Shown piece after piece: positions 9,055 through 18,627 of a DNA stretch of 39,334 nt. The DNA is taken from NCBI RefSeq assembly GCF_002632615.1, contig NZ_NITZ01000028.1, forward strand, positions 1 through 39,334, written 5' to 3'. The notes below the pieces were generated by a model that worked only from the letters and a program-made list of their open reading frames with translations, was not told the DNA's origin and did no database searches. How positions within the stretch are numbered: position 1 is the first letter of the stretch; every line of letters begins with the position of its first letter. The DNA is from Xenorhabdus miraniensis. GTDB taxonomy: Bacteria > Pseudomonadota > Gammaproteobacteria > Enterobacterales > Enterobacteriaceae. The translations under genes and the position numbers were made by a program.

Positions 9055-9182
9055 AATACCCGTCGTCTTTCAAGTTGCCGCTTTGTTGGCTGCGTTCAAT
9101 AACCCCAGTCACATAGTGAGCTATGCTCTTGGGGATTCATTCCCTTGCCGTCGCGCTGCATCTTGAAATCCAATAGGCTATA
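9055..9182. repeat. dispersed imperfect-palindrome repeat (ERIC/YPAL-like, about 128 bp)
   Basis: The segment starts ATACCCGTCGTCTTTCAAG and ends CTTGAAATCCAATAGGCTAT, which are partly inverted copies of each other. It has an internal CCCCAG...CTTGGGG with a CATAG/CTATG core. This architecture (GTTGGCTGCGTTCA..., then CTTGGGGATTCATTC) is the dispersed noncoding repeat I recall from Yersinia, Serratia, Photorhabdus and Xenorhabdus genomes. Transcribed, it would fold into a long hairpin between copD and yebY. No ORF is present. The precise family name is uncertain. Confidence 0.75.
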
Positions 9183-9251
9183 GATACATGATCTGATTTT
9201 ATCGTTAATTTTTCTGTTAATGTACCTGAAATTTTACCAATCACTAGAGAA

Positions 9252-10268
9252 TCATGCCGGAGGCTGCGTTGCAAAAATTGCCACACATAATAATGCAGAT
9301 GTTCCCAGAATAATCTCCAACCAGATATTGATGATCAACAGTTGATAACAACCTTTCTGCTTCAATTTAGGAACTAAAATATAACGGTTGATCAACGCCA
9401 AAAATACCATGCCAGTGACCAACACAATTTTCAGCCATAACATGGATTGGTATTCAGAAATAGCGCGATTAAAAACCGGCCAACCCGGAATTAAAATCAC
9501 ACTACTCACAATTCCCGTTACAATCACCAGAAAAACGGCAAAGTGCCCATAGAGAGAAAACTTTCTCATTGCCGTCATACTTTCTGCATATAAACCAGCA
9601 GCAATATTTTTACTACTGTCTATATCCCCTGCATGTGTGCCATTAATTCCGTATGCACTATTAATTCCGTGTGTATTATTAACTACGTATGTACTATCAC
9701 GATATAAATTTGCTTCCGGTGCTTTCTTCAAACGCAAAAATTGCAGGCACAGCAAGAATGGCCATAATCCCCCAAACCAATAACCCGCACTCAGCAAATG
9801 AACAACCTGATTGGCTTGCAGTAATAACCCTATGTTTCCTTCATACATAGCGGCGTGACCAATGAAAGCGTGACTGGATAATAAGATAACCGCACAACTG
9901 AGCAATAGAAGGTTTCTGACCTTGGTATTGGAAAGGAATAACCCACCAACAGCAAATATTGCAACCAATAACTGCCATTGCCACACTTGCCCAAAAGAGG
10001 TTCCTAATACAGCCAGCCAAATACCCGGGACATAGATATCTTGCCAGCCATCCCCCATTAACCCTGCCTGAGTAACAAACCAGACTAAGGAGGTTATTAA
10101 AGCCAGCACCGTGCTGATTAGAATTCCAACCCTTAACCGTTCTCCCATCAGCCTCGAAAAATGACCAGAAGTCAGCATCACTGTGAATAAACTCAAACCA
10201 AACATCAACATGACGACGACAAAATGAGAAAAACGGCAGAATACGTATAGTGCCTCTAGAGAGATCAT
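9252..10268 (-). CDS. copD: copper resistance membrane protein CopD (YebZ)
   Basis: A 338-aa polytopic inner membrane protein of the CopD/YebZ family, thought to take copper delivered by the periplasmic CopC-like partner into the membrane or cytoplasm. About eight hydrophobic helices are visible. The family histidines lie in FCRFSHFVVVMLMFG near the N-terminus, HAFIGHAAMYEG (about 133-144) and VVHLLSAGYWFGGLWPF (about 156-172). The loop after helix five is enlarged by hexapeptide-like repeats (residues 193-214). Its ATG overlaps the copC stop by one base (TAATG), so translation is coupled. E. coli YebZ is about 290 aa; the extra length is largely this loop. Confidence 0.93.
   Translation of the reverse strand: MISLEALYVFCRFSHFVVVMLMFGLSLFTVMLTSGHFSRLMGERLRVGILISTVLALITSLVWFVTQAGLMGDGWQDIYVPGIWLAVLGTSFGQVWQWQLLVAIFAVGGLFLSNTKVRNLLLLSCAVILLSSHAFIGHAAMYEGNIGLLLQANQVVHLLSAGYWFGGLWPFLLCLQFLRLKKAPEANLYRDSTYVVNNTHGINSAYGINGTHAGDIDSSKNIAAGLYAESMTAMRKFSLYGHFAVFLVIVTGIVSSVILIPGWPVFNRAISEYQSMLWLKIVLVTGMVFLALINRYILVPKLKQKGCYQLLIINIWLEIILGTSALLCVAIFATQPPA
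9627..9692 (-). repeat. 18-bp tandem repeat inside copD
   Basis: Degenerate 18-bp units at 9675-9692, 9657-9674 and 9639-9656, with a partial one at 9627-9638, encode TYVVNN, THGINS, AYGING and THAG (residues 193-214). The frame is preserved. Confidence 0.8.
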
Positions 10269-10654
10269 TATCTTACGGTAAAGCTATAAGCGCCTTTTGT
10301 TTTATGACCATCGACGGAAAGTACACTCCAGTCGACACTATATTCTCCCGCAGCGAGTTTACCTTCAACTGGCAGGATAAGTTTGGTTTTAGTTTCTGGA
10401 TCAAGTTCCAACTTACCGGTTTTGATCGCTGTTTTTTCCGGGCCAGTCAATTTTACTTTACTGAATCCAAGTTCAATACGCTCTGAAAAACTCAAAGTAA
10501 TGGTTTGCGGAGCAGCTTCAACTGTCGTGTTTTCTGCTGGGATCTGATCTTTCAAATGCGCATGAGCTAAAGCTTGTTGGCAAGACATGCCGACAAAAAG
10601 AACAACAAGAGCAGATAACTTAGCCCAAGATGAACGGATACTAAAAGTAGACAT
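10268..10654 (-). CDS. copC: periplasmic copper-binding protein CopC (YobA)
   Basis: A 128-aa protein of the CopC/YobA family. The signal peptide ends at ALA-HAHL, so the mature protein begins with the His-X-His that ligates Cu(II). The Ig-like beta barrel follows: IPAENTTVEAAPQTITLSFSERIELGFSKVKLTG..., ending in VDWSVLSVDGHKTKGAYSFTVR. Its Asp-X-His motif (near residues 114-116) completes the copper site. No Met-rich Cu(I) loop is visible, as in other YobA proteins. It is the first gene of the copC-copD pair (one-base overlap). The name YobA is the E. coli equivalent. Confidence 0.95.
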   Translation of the reverse strand: MSTFSIRSSWAKLSALVVLFVGMSCQQALAHAHLKDQIPAENTTVEAAPQTITLSFSERIELGFSKVKLTGPEKTAIKTGKLELDPETKTKLILPVEGKLAAGEYSVDWSVLSVDGHKTKGAYSFTVR

Positions 10655-10785
10655 ATAGATAACCCTTTAATATACAGGTGAATTTTTCATACTAAGACGG
10701 GAATTCTATATCAAAAGATCGGTTTAATCTGCGATATTCGAAGGGTAATGTCCTGACCTGTGAAGCACTACGCAAAAATGAGGGT

Positions 10786-10844
10786 AAAAACGAAAAGAAC
10801 CGTAATTCCTGCCTCAAAAATAAACGAAAAAGCGGGAACTACGG
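10786..10844 (-). terminator. rho-independent terminator of ftnA
   Basis: Minus-strand stem CCGTAGTTCCCGC (10844-10832) pairs with GCAGGAATTACGG (10812-10800), allowing G-U, and is followed by the U-rich TTCTTTTCGTTTTT (10799-10786). It lies 38 bases after the ftnA stop. Confidence 0.8.
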
Positions 10845-10882
10845 TGAAAAAAGCGGTTCAGGCAAATTTCTTTAGTGCTCTC

Positions 10883-11389
10883 TTAAGCGTGGTTTGGTGC
10901 CATAGACAAACCTTTCAGGTCTTTATCCAGCAAGAACAGTGACTTGCCACTTTCACCCACCATATCCAGTTTATCCAGAATGGATTTGAACAATTTTTCT
11001 TCTTCATGCTGTTCAGCAACATACCACTGTAAGAAGTTAAAAGTAGAATAATCCTGTGTCATCATCGCAACATGAGCAAGTTTGTTGATTTCTTCTGTAA
11101 TTAATTTTTCATGCTCATAAGTCTGATTGAAGACATCAGAGATAGAATTAAACTCAACCGGAGGAGCCTGAATAGCACCCAGCACAGGCATTGAACCAGT
11201 ATCACCCAAATAATCAAATAAACGCTGCATATGCTGCATTTCTTCTTGTGAATGCGCTTTCAGAAATGCTGCTGCACCTTCATATCCTTTGTCACTGCAC
11301 CATGCACTCATTTGCAGATATAAATTCGCAGAGTAAAATTCCAGATTTAACTGCTCATTTAATTTCTTGATCATTTCTTGTTTTAACAT
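10883..11389 (-). CDS. ftnA: bacterial non-haem ferritin FtnA
   Basis: A 168-aa iron-storage ferritin that oxidises Fe(II) and stores Fe(III) in a 24-subunit cytoplasmic shell. The four-helix-bundle sequence and ferroxidase-centre residues are in register with E. coli FtnA: Glu17, Glu49/Glu50, His53 and Glu94, plus the [11 protein letters not shown] block (Gln/Glu near 127-130). The start is set by a perfect AGGAGG at 11397-11402, eight bases before the ATG. It is monocistronic, with its own terminator. The adjacent holE gene is divergent, with about 330 very AT-rich bases between. Confidence 0.97.
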   Translation of the reverse strand: MLKQEMIKKLNEQLNLEFYSANLYLQMSAWCSDKGYEGAAAFLKAHSQEEMQHMQRLFDYLGDTGSMPVLGAIQAPPVEFNSISDVFNQTYEHEKLITEEINKLAHVAMMTQDYSTFNFLQWYVAEQHEEEKLFKSILDKLDMVGESGKSLFLLDKDLKGLSMAPNHA

Positions 11390-11717
11390 CAGCCAATCCT
11401 CCTAATAATTTATTAAACTGGGCGTATTATGCCAATTAAAAACACATAAAACAAAAATAAAATAAAAATATATAACTTATTGATAATTAATATTTTATCC
11501 TCGATAAATAATAGAAATAAATCTCATTAAATATAATGAAACAAGAATCAATTTTATTTAATTTAATTATTTACCTTAAAATAAAAACTTTAATAGAAAT
11601 GAGAATTGATATTATTTATATTTATTTGATGTTTTTTTAAGCCCTTTAAACCACTTGATAAACCCAAAAGAGTCGATTAATTTTCTTCCCAAGAGATAAA
11701 TTTTCAGAGAGGCCATA
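11390..11717. other. ftnA-holE divergent intergenic region
   Basis: About 328 bases, extremely AT-rich, holding the two divergent promoters. The ftnA SD is at 11397-11402. The holE SD is probably AGAGAGG at 11706-11712. No gene or convincing regulator site was found; a weak Fur-like stretch near 11600 is too poor to call in such AT-rich sequence. Confidence 0.5.
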
Positions 11718-11948
11718 ATGGAGCATAACTTAGCCAGATTATCTAAAGATGAGATGGATAAAGTCAATGTTGATTTAGCAGCATCCGGTGTTGCTTTTAA
11801 AGAGCGCTATAATATGCCTGTCATTCCCGATACTGTCGAGCAATCACAGCCACCCCATCTGCGAGAATATTTCCAGCAGCGTTTGCATCACTACCGCCAG
11901 CAATCAAGGTTTCTGTCGCGCTTGCCTTATGAACCCAAAAGCCGTTAA
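11718..11948 (+). CDS. holE: DNA polymerase III theta subunit HolE
   Basis: A 76-aa protein with the same length as E. coli HolE and matching nearly throughout: [19 protein letters not shown], then [26 protein letters not shown] and LSRLPYEPK at the C-terminus. Theta binds the epsilon proofreading subunit in the polymerase III core and stabilises it; it is not essential in E. coli. It is a single gene on the plus strand, convergent with pip across a shared hairpin. Confidence 0.96.
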   Translation: MEHNLARLSKDEMDKVNVDLAASGVAFKERYNMPVIPDTVEQSQPPHLREYFQQRLHHYRQQSRFLSRLPYEPKSR

Positions 11949-11957
11949 AGAGATGAC

Positions 11958-11989
11958 AAAAAAGGTAACCACCACTGAATGGGTGGTTA
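11958..11989 (-). terminator. terminator between pip and holE
   Basis: Stem TAACCACC (11966-11973)/GGTGGTTA (11982-11989). Read on the minus strand it precedes six U (11963-11958), so it terminates pip; the same hairpin may also slow holE transcripts. Confidence 0.85.
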
Positions 11990-11995
11990 TCTCGG

Positions 11996-13024
<1,029 letters not shown>

Positions 13025-13032
13025 CTATTTAA

Positions 13033-13404
13033 TTACTTTACTTCACTATAATTGATAGTTTCTTTTTGGCAATCAATTGTGACATTGTAACTTTTGTCTT
13101 TTTTTGAACCACGGACAATAAGTGGAACCTGTAATGCGTTTTCATCACCAGTAATATCGTTGACATTTACCCATGCAATTGGTTTTGACGTTCCGAGTTG
13201 CTTTCTGTCCTCATTCCAGCGATTAATGCGGTTTTGTAAAAAATCTTGCTTAACCTGCGCTGCAACTTGATCTTTGGTTAAGTTTTTACAAGAAATAAAC
13301 TTGGCTACGCGCTCATTCTCAACGGCTGTCGCCGTAAATGACACAGAAAGCAACACCCCTGCACTCAATAACCCAATTCGCTGAATAAACTGACTTGTCT
13401 TCAT
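13033..13404 (-). CDS. yebF: YebF, small exported protein
   Basis: A 123-aa homologue of E. coli YebF, a protein that is exported through Sec and then appears in the medium. A signal peptide (MKTSQFIQRIGLLSAGVLLSV, cleavage near ATA-VE) precedes a mature domain with two cysteines (FISCKNLT and TIDCQKE) that form a disulfide in the family. The pattern VKQDFLQNRINRW...PIAWVNVNDITG...VPLIVRG is shared with YebF. The E. coli protein is 118 aa; its role is unknown. A start six codons earlier (13422) is rejected because AGGAGG (13408-13413) sits between the two and is ideally placed for 13404. Confidence 0.9.
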   Translation of the reverse strand: MKTSQFIQRIGLLSAGVLLSVSFTATAVENERVAKFISCKNLTKDQVAAQVKQDFLQNRINRWNEDRKQLGTSKPIAWVNVNDITGDENALQVPLIVRGSKKDKSYNVTIDCQKETINYSEVK

Positions 13405-13505
13405 ATTACCTCCTATTACCATCCAAATAATATGGATTAAAAGTTGCGATAAATTAACATGTCGCAGAAAGTAATTATGTGATTTTTGTTAAAAACACGT
13501 TGCGA

Positions 13506-13688
13506 CTATTTTTCGTCGTCCTCAAACAGAACATGGATCTGTTCATTATTCTGATGTTTTTCGCGCAATTCCTGAGCAACGATGGCAATAGCTTCCCCAC
13601 TTCCCATTCCTTCTGAAATGAGCTGATGGATCCTTTCTACAGCAACTTGCTGCTCTTCATGGGATAATGCTGGCATACCTGAAAACAT
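13506..13688 (-). CDS. yoaH: UPF0181 family protein YoaH
   Basis: A 60-aa protein colinear with E. coli YoaH (59 aa): [20 protein letters not shown], then a [12 protein letters not shown] helix-turn and an acidic C-terminus FEDDEK. It is probably a small helical cytoplasmic protein of unknown function. It lies divergently upstream of pabB, exactly as in E. coli. Confidence 0.93.
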   Translation of the reverse strand: MFSGMPALSHEEQQVAVERIHQLISEGMGSGEAIAIVAQELREKHQNNEQIHVLFEDDEK

Positions 13689-13837
13689 AGTTATAACCTC
13701 AAACCTGACATAACAATTAATGGCAACCGAAGATTATAATCTTTTTTATCTCAAGTCAGGAGTAGGATTCTGTGATAATCTCCGCGAGTTAATATGTTAT
13801 TTATCGTGAATTGCCAACCGCCAACACTGATTCCATC

Positions 13838-15208
13838 ATGAAAATTGCACTACAAAAACGACAATTACCTTATTCTCCCGATCTCGCTACCCACTATTTT
13901 GCACCTGTTTCTGCATCTCCCTGGGCAATGTTGTTACATTCAGGAGCCGCCGAACATCCACATAATCGATTTGATATTTTAGTCGCCGAGCCAGTGACAA
14001 CATTTGTTACTCATGGAGAATCTACAGAAATAAATCATGATGGCGAAACGTCCTTTTCTCAGGAAGATCCTTTCTTTTTATTAAAAAAATCCCTTCAAGC
14101 CTGTCATATCACCCCGCAATTTGATCCTGACTTACCTTTTCAGGGAGGAGCATTAGGACTCTGGGGATACGATCTTGGACGACGGATTGAAAAGTTGCCG
14201 ACAATCGCTGCCAATGAACTAGATTTTCCTGATATGGCTATTGGCATCTATGATTGGGCGTTAATTATCGACCACCAGCAACAAAAAGCGACTTTACTGA
14301 GTTATCACGATATCGATAAGCGTTTGGCATGGTTAGAATCACAGAGGGAAAAAAAGAATAACCCCTTTTCCCTGACAAGTCATTGGCACGCCAATATGAC
14401 AGAACAGCAATACCACGAAAAAATCGCCCATATCCATCGTTATCTGCGGGATGGTGATTGCTATCAGGTCAATTTATCACAACGTTTCCATGCTGATTAT
14501 CAGGGAGATGAATGGCAGGCATTCATTCAACTTAATGAAAGTAATCGGGCGCCTTTTTCTGCCTTTATCCGCTTACCTGAACACTGCATTATCAGCGTTT
14601 CACCTGAACGTTTTATTTTACTGGAAGATAAGCAAATCCAGACTCGCCCAATCAAAGGAACATTGCCACGATTGCAAGACCCCGCAGAAGATCAATTACA
14701 GGCTGAAAAATTAGCGAATTCACGAAAAGATCGCGCTGAAAACCTGATGATTGTAGATCTATTGAGAAATGACATTGGCCGGGTTGCCCGCCCCGGTTCG
14801 GTCAAAGTTCCTGAATTATTTGTTGTCGAGCCTTTTCCGGCCGTACACCATCTGGTCAGTACCATTACAGCAAAGTTGCCTGATGAGTATCATGCCACCG
14901 ATTTACTTCGTGCCTGTTTTCCGGGAGGTTCTATTACCGGAGCGCCCAAAATACGCGCGATGGAAATCATTGAAGAACTGGAACCACACCGCAGGCATGG
15001 ATATTGCGGGGCTGTTGGCTATATTAGTTTCTGCGGTACAATGGACAGCAATATCACTATCCGAACCTTACTGACAGAAAAAGGAAAAATTTACTGTTGG
15101 GCTGGAGGTGGTATCGTCGCAGATAGCATTGCTGAAAAAGAGTATCAGGAAACATTTGATAAACTCGGGCGAATTTTACCTCAATTAGGAGAGCTTCACA
15201 TACCATGA
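13838..15208 (+). CDS. pabB: aminodeoxychorismate synthase component I PabB
   Basis: A 456-aa chorismate-utilising enzyme that, with the PabA glutamine amidotransferase, converts chorismate to 4-amino-4-deoxychorismate for folate. The N-terminal portion has the LPFQGGALGLWGYDLGRR block. The catalytic half carries SPERFI, PIKGTLPR with the PabB-specific lysine, DRAENLMIVDLLRNDIGR, FPGGSITGAPK and AGGGIVADS. The ORF is open to a TTG at 13811, but neither start has a good SD. ATG 13838 gives exactly the 31 residues found before SPWAM/LPWAM in E. coli, so it is preferred. The stop overlaps nudL (ATGA), indicating translational coupling. Confidence 0.95.
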   Translation: MKIALQKRQLPYSPDLATHYFAPVSASPWAMLLHSGAAEHPHNRFDILVAEPVTTFVTHGESTEINHDGETSFSQEDPFFLLKKSLQACHITPQFDPDLPFQGGALGLWGYDLGRRIEKLPTIAANELDFPDMAIGIYDWALIIDHQQQKATLLSYHDIDKRLAWLESQREKKNNPFSLTSHWHANMTEQQYHEKIAHIHRYLRDGDCYQVNLSQRFHADYQGDEWQAFIQLNESNRAPFSAFIRLPEHCIISVSPERFILLEDKQIQTRPIKGTLPRLQDPAEDQLQAEKLANSRKDRAENLMIVDLLRNDIGRVARPGSVKVPELFVVEPFPAVHHLVSTITAKLPDEYHATDLLRACFPGGSITGAPKIRAMEIIEELEPHRRHGYCGAVGYISFCGTMDSNITIRTLLTEKGKIYCWAGGGIVADSIAEKEYQETFDKLGRILPQLGELHIP

Positions 15209-15774
15209 CTTCGCTTTCTGACTTCATTCATCGGTTTCAATTACAACTTCCTTCTCAATCTCCGCATTTAGCGGGGAATCAACGGAATGCTGCGGTATTA
15301 CTTCCGATTATATGTAAGCCAGAACCAACGCTTTTATTGACTCAACGCTCCCAGAATCTTCGTTCTCATGCGGGCCAAATTGCTTTTCCAGGCGGAGCTG
15401 CTGACCCTGAAGATCGTTCACTTATCGCCACCGCTTTGCGGGAAGCCGAAGAAGAAGTCAACCTTCCGCAAGACAAGGTACAGATCCTGGGGCAATTAGC
15501 CCCTTTGGATAGCAGCGGGGGTTATCGTGTTACTCCAGTCATTGGGCTAATCTCCACTCCGGTTTCTTTTCGAACCAATCCAGCAGAGGTGGCAAAAGTT
15601 TTTGAGGTTCCGCTGTTTGATGCACTTTCCCTATCTCACTACCGGCATCTGGACATAAAACGTCGCAATCAACATCACCGCGTCTATTTTTATTGGCACC
15701 AAGAGCAAATGATTTGGGGATTAACCGCAGCCATTATTTATCGGCTTGCACAACAAGTTCAAAAAATATTCTGA
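15205..15774 (+). CDS. nudL: Nudix CoA pyrophosphatase NudL
   Basis: A 189-aa member of the CoA diphosphatase subfamily (UPF0035 pattern LLTQRSQNLRSHAGQIAFPGG directly before the Nudix box). The box GGAADPEDRSLIATALREAEEEVNL (about residues 64-88) has the catalytic REAEEE; the usual Gly near its end is replaced, as also in E. coli NudL. It likely cleaves CoA to 4'-phosphopantetheine and 3',5'-ADP. It starts within the pabB stop (4-base overlap), the same arrangement as E. coli pabB-yeaB. Confidence 0.93.
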   Translation: MTSLSDFIHRFQLQLPSQSPHLAGNQRNAAVLLPIICKPEPTLLLTQRSQNLRSHAGQIAFPGGAADPEDRSLIATALREAEEEVNLPQDKVQILGQLAPLDSSGGYRVTPVIGLISTPVSFRTNPAEVAKVFEVPLFDALSLSHYRHLDIKRRNQHHRVYFYWHQEQMIWGLTAAIIYRLAQQVQKIF

Positions 15775-15943
15775 ATAGAACATAAAATGCCATAAAACTG
15801 TGCATTACTTATCCATAATCATATCAATTGCTATTATAATTAAAAAAAAACTGTAAACTCCTTTATCAACACTACTAAATAACAGTAAAGTAGCGCGCTT
15901 TAATATAAATAACTATATCTCTTTCTTCTTAAAGGAGTCTGGC

Positions 15944-17308
15944 GTGATTAGCGTTTTCGACATGTTTAAGGTGGGTATTGGCCCATCCAGCTCTCATACT
16001 GTTGGTCCTATGAAAGCAGGAAAACAATTTGTCGATGATCTTGTAAACCAGGGGGTAATGTCCTCTATCACGCGTGTAGCTGTTGATGTATACGGCTCAC
16101 TTTCATTAACCGGGAAAGGTCACCATACGGATATCGCTATCATCATGGGTTTGGCAGGTAATATGCCAGCAACTGTTGATATTGATTCAATTCCGGGTTT
16201 TATACGTGATGTTGAGCAAACTCAACGTTTGCCACTGGCAAATGGTTTACATGAAGTCGATTTTCCTCGCGATGGCGGTATGAACTTCCGTAGCGATAAT
16301 CTGTCACTGCACGAAAACGGTATGCAAATTCATGCGTTCGCTGGTGATGAAAAAATCCACAGCAAAACCTACTACTCTATCGGTGGTGGTTTTATTGTTG
16401 ATGAAGAACATTTCGGCAAGCCACCACAGGATACTAAACCTGTTTCTTACCCGTACAGTTCAGCAGCAGAACTTCTGATGAACTGTAACAAAACAGGTTT
16501 GTCCGTTTCTGGCTTGATGATGAAAAACGAATTAGATTTGCACAGCAAAGAAGAGATTGCTGAGTATTTCGCCGATATATGGGCAACCATGCAAGCCTGT
16601 ATTGATCGCGGCCTGAACACAGAAGGTGTATTACCTGGCCCATTGCGCGTCCCTCGTCGTGCAGCAGCATTGCACCGTATGCTGACATCATCTAACAAAT
16701 TATCCAATGACCCAATGAATGTTGTTGATTTAATCAATATGTTTGCATTGGCCGTCAATGAAGAAAATGCCGCGGGTGGTCGTGTTGTTACCGCACCAAC
16801 CAATGGCGCATGTGGTATCGTGCCAGCCGTTCTGGCCTATTACAACCACTGCATTGAACCAGTAACACCGGAACTGTACACCCGTTATTTCCTGGCTTCT
16901 GGTGCAATCGGCATTTTGTATAAAATGAATGCTTCTATTTCTGGCGCTGAAGTCGGCTGTCAGGGAGAAGTTGGTGTTGCCTGTTCAATGGCTGCTGCCG
17001 GTCTTGCTGAATTACTGGGTGCAAGCCCTGAGCAAGTGTGCATTGCAGCAGAAATTGGCATGGAGCATAACCTCGGCCTGACTTGTGACCCTGTTGCAGG
17101 ACAGGTGCAGGTTCCATGTATTGAGCGTAACGCAATTGCTTCAGTCAAAGCGATTAACGCCGCTCGCATGGCACTTCGCCGTACCAGCGAACCCCGTGTT
17201 TCGCTCGATAAGGTTATCGAGACCATGTATGAAACAGGTAAAGATATGAACGCGAAATATCGTGAAACTTCACGTGGTGGTTTGGCGATAAAAGTTCAGT
17301 GTGATTAA
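15944..17308 (+). CDS. sdaA: L-serine deaminase I SdaA
   Basis: A 454-aa iron-sulfur L-serine dehydratase converting serine to pyruvate and ammonia. The single-chain form has the beta domain first (SVFDMFKVGIGPSSSHTVGPM, about 1-160), then the alpha domain with NAAGGRVVTAPTNGACGIVPAV. The 4Fe-4S cysteines lie in GCQGEVGVACSMAAAG and LTCDPVAGQVQVPCIERN. The start is GTG, with AAAGGAG (15931-15937) ideally spaced. It follows pabB-nudL after 169 bases with its own leader. It is the last core gene before the accessory pxa locus; whether it limits serine for the serine-loading NRPS next door is speculation. Confidence 0.97.
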   Translation: MISVFDMFKVGIGPSSSHTVGPMKAGKQFVDDLVNQGVMSSITRVAVDVYGSLSLTGKGHHTDIAIIMGLAGNMPATVDIDSIPGFIRDVEQTQRLPLANGLHEVDFPRDGGMNFRSDNLSLHENGMQIHAFAGDEKIHSKTYYSIGGGFIVDEEHFGKPPQDTKPVSYPYSSAAELLMNCNKTGLSVSGLMMKNELDLHSKEEIAEYFADIWATMQACIDRGLNTEGVLPGPLRVPRRAAALHRMLTSSNKLSNDPMNVVDLINMFALAVNEENAAGGRVVTAPTNGACGIVPAVLAYYNHCIEPVTPELYTRYFLASGAIGILYKMNASISGAEVGCQGEVGVACSMAAAGLAELLGASPEQVCIAAEIGMEHNLGLTCDPVAGQVQVPCIERNAIASVKAINAARMALRRTSEPRVSLDKVIETMYETGKDMNAKYRETSRGGLAIKVQCD

Positions 17309-17316
17309 TATAAAAC

Positions 17317-17344
17317 ATCACTTATTCTTTCAGGGATAAGTGAT
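17317..17344 (+). terminator. hairpin terminator of sdaA
   Basis: Nine-bp stem ATCACTTAT (17317-17325)/ATAAGTGAT (17336-17344), followed by a moderately T-rich stretch (ATTGTTAGCTGTTTTT). Confidence 0.7.
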
Positions 17345-17368
17345 ATTGTTAGCTGTTTTTCACGATAT

Positions 17369-17412
17369 TAACCTCAGCCCTGCCGAAATACTGAAACGGC
17401 GGGATGAGGTTA
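17369..17412. terminator. convergent sdaA/pxaB inverted repeat, possible terminator
   Basis: TAACCTCAGCCCTGCCG pairs with CGGCGGGATGAGGTTA across an 11-base loop, a stem of about 15 bp with one bulge. It lies 28 bases beyond the pxaB stop. A classical U-run is missing on either strand, so termination is inferred from position and stem strength. Confidence 0.6.
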
Positions 17413-17439
17413 TATAAAGTGTCCTGATTTTACGAGTTA

Positions 17440-18627
17440 CTACTCAGCGACGACGGCCTCGGTATCAAAGTCTCCGGTAGAAAAACTTAATGATCTTTCG
17501 AGATTTTCCCTGAGTTTTGCCGTTGGTACAAACCGTAAGGACAGCTCCCTCTTCAAACAATGAAAGAAACGATCTTCCTGTTCAACTTCACTCAGCATTC
17601 TTGAAGCATTAACTAACATTTCCGCCCTTGGAAGACGAGTTTTTTCGTATTGACGCAGAGCAGAAATTGGATCTGACTGCTGCTTAAATACATGCCCCAA
17701 AACCGCGGCATCTTCGATAGCCATACCCGCACCCTGACCAAGGCTTGTCAGCATAGGATGCGCCGCATCTCCCAAAAGAGTGATTCGGCCTTTTCCCCAG
17801 AGAGGTGAAAAAGGTCTATCTTGTGCCGGAACAGCAATGATATCTTCGGGTGGCGTTTGCTGGATGATATCAGAAACAATAGCTGGCCATCCCTGGTAAT
17901 ACGCCAGGATATCTTTAGTATTTCCTTGCCAGTTATGGGTCTGTTCAGTACACATATTCGCAGTCCCCCACCAATAGACTTCACCATCACCCACATCGAT
18001 CAAACCGATCCGTTTCCCTGCCCCCCAATAATGGCCAACGTAACCCGGTGTGATCTGCGGATGTTGATAGCGGGTAATAGCTAACCAACAGATATAATCG
18101 GCTGAACGAACAGGTTTGTTCCCTTGAACATAGTCACGGACAAAAGAGTAAATCCCATCAGCACCAATAAGCAAATCTCCATGTGTTTCCTTGCCATCAG
18201 CAAAACGGACAGAAACACCATCGTCATTCTCGGTAATTCCGGTGACCTTAGCGCCGACATGGATAATATTCTTATCAAGCTGCTGTAGCAGAGCTTCCTG
18301 CAATGCCTTACGAGATATACAAACACTATCGAATCCGTTAGAAGACGAGATTTCAGGTATTGGTAAGCTACGTATCAAACGATCTTTAACGTTCCTGATT
18401 TCAAAACGTTTAACTGGAGCACCAAAGTGCTCCAATTTCAGATTAATACCAATTGAGGATAAGGCAGCAACCGCATTGGACATCACAGATAAACCTGAGC
18501 CTACTGTACGTAAAGTGGGTGCTTGTTCATAAACTTCAACACAATGGCCAATCTTCCGTAACACGATAGCAGCAGTTAGCCCACCAATACCGGCTCCGAC
18601 TATAATCACTTTTAATGGACGATTCAT
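17440..18627 (-). CDS. pxaB: FAD-dependent monooxygenase, PxaB-like (pyrrolizidine-forming Baeyer-Villiger type)
   Basis: A 395-aa class A flavoprotein monooxygenase related to HpxO/salicylate hydroxylase. The Rossmann motif GAGIGG (residues 11-16 of VIIVGAGIGGLTAAIVLRK), the DG motif in LLIGADGIYSFVRD (about 153-166) and the second FAD motif LLGDAAHPMLTSLGQGAGMAIEDA (about 288-311) are intact. Its start overlaps the NRPS stop by four bases (ATGA), so the two are translationally coupled. In known Xenorhabdus pxaAB and Streptomyces legonmycin loci a paired flavin monooxygenase oxidises the NRPS-derived bicyclic intermediate and triggers ring contraction to a pyrrolizidine. The product assignment rests on this pairing and on the NRPS architecture; an unrelated hydroxylation is possible. 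Confidence 0.82.
   Translation of the reverse strand: MNRPLKVIIVGAGIGGLTAAIVLRKIGHCVEVYEQAPTLRTVGSGLSVMSNAVAALSSIGINLKLEHFGAPVKRFEIRNVKDRLIRSLPIPEISSSNGFDSVCISRKALQEALLQQLDKNIIHVGAKVTGITENDDGVSVRFADGKETHGDLLIGADGIYSFVRDYVQGNKPVRSADYICWLAITRYQHPQITPGYVGHYWGAGKRIGLIDVGDGEVYWWGTANMCTEQTHNWQGNTKDILAYYQGWPAIVSDIIQQTPPEDIIAVPAQDRPFSPLWGKGRITLLGDAAHPMLTSLGQGAGMAIEDAAVLGHVFKQQSDPISALRQYEKTRLPRAEMLVNASRMLSEVEQEDRFFHCLKRELSLRFVPTAKLRENLERSLSFSTGDFDTEAVVAE

Noticed and set aside
10760..10942. Open frame of 60 codons opposite the ftnA 3' end
   Set aside because: It runs through the ftnA terminator hairpin and into ftnA on the other strand, has no SD and is basic low-complexity sequence.
11590..11630. 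Possible Fur box upstream of ftnA
   Set aside because: Only about 11 of 19 positions match, which is expected by chance in such AT-rich DNA.
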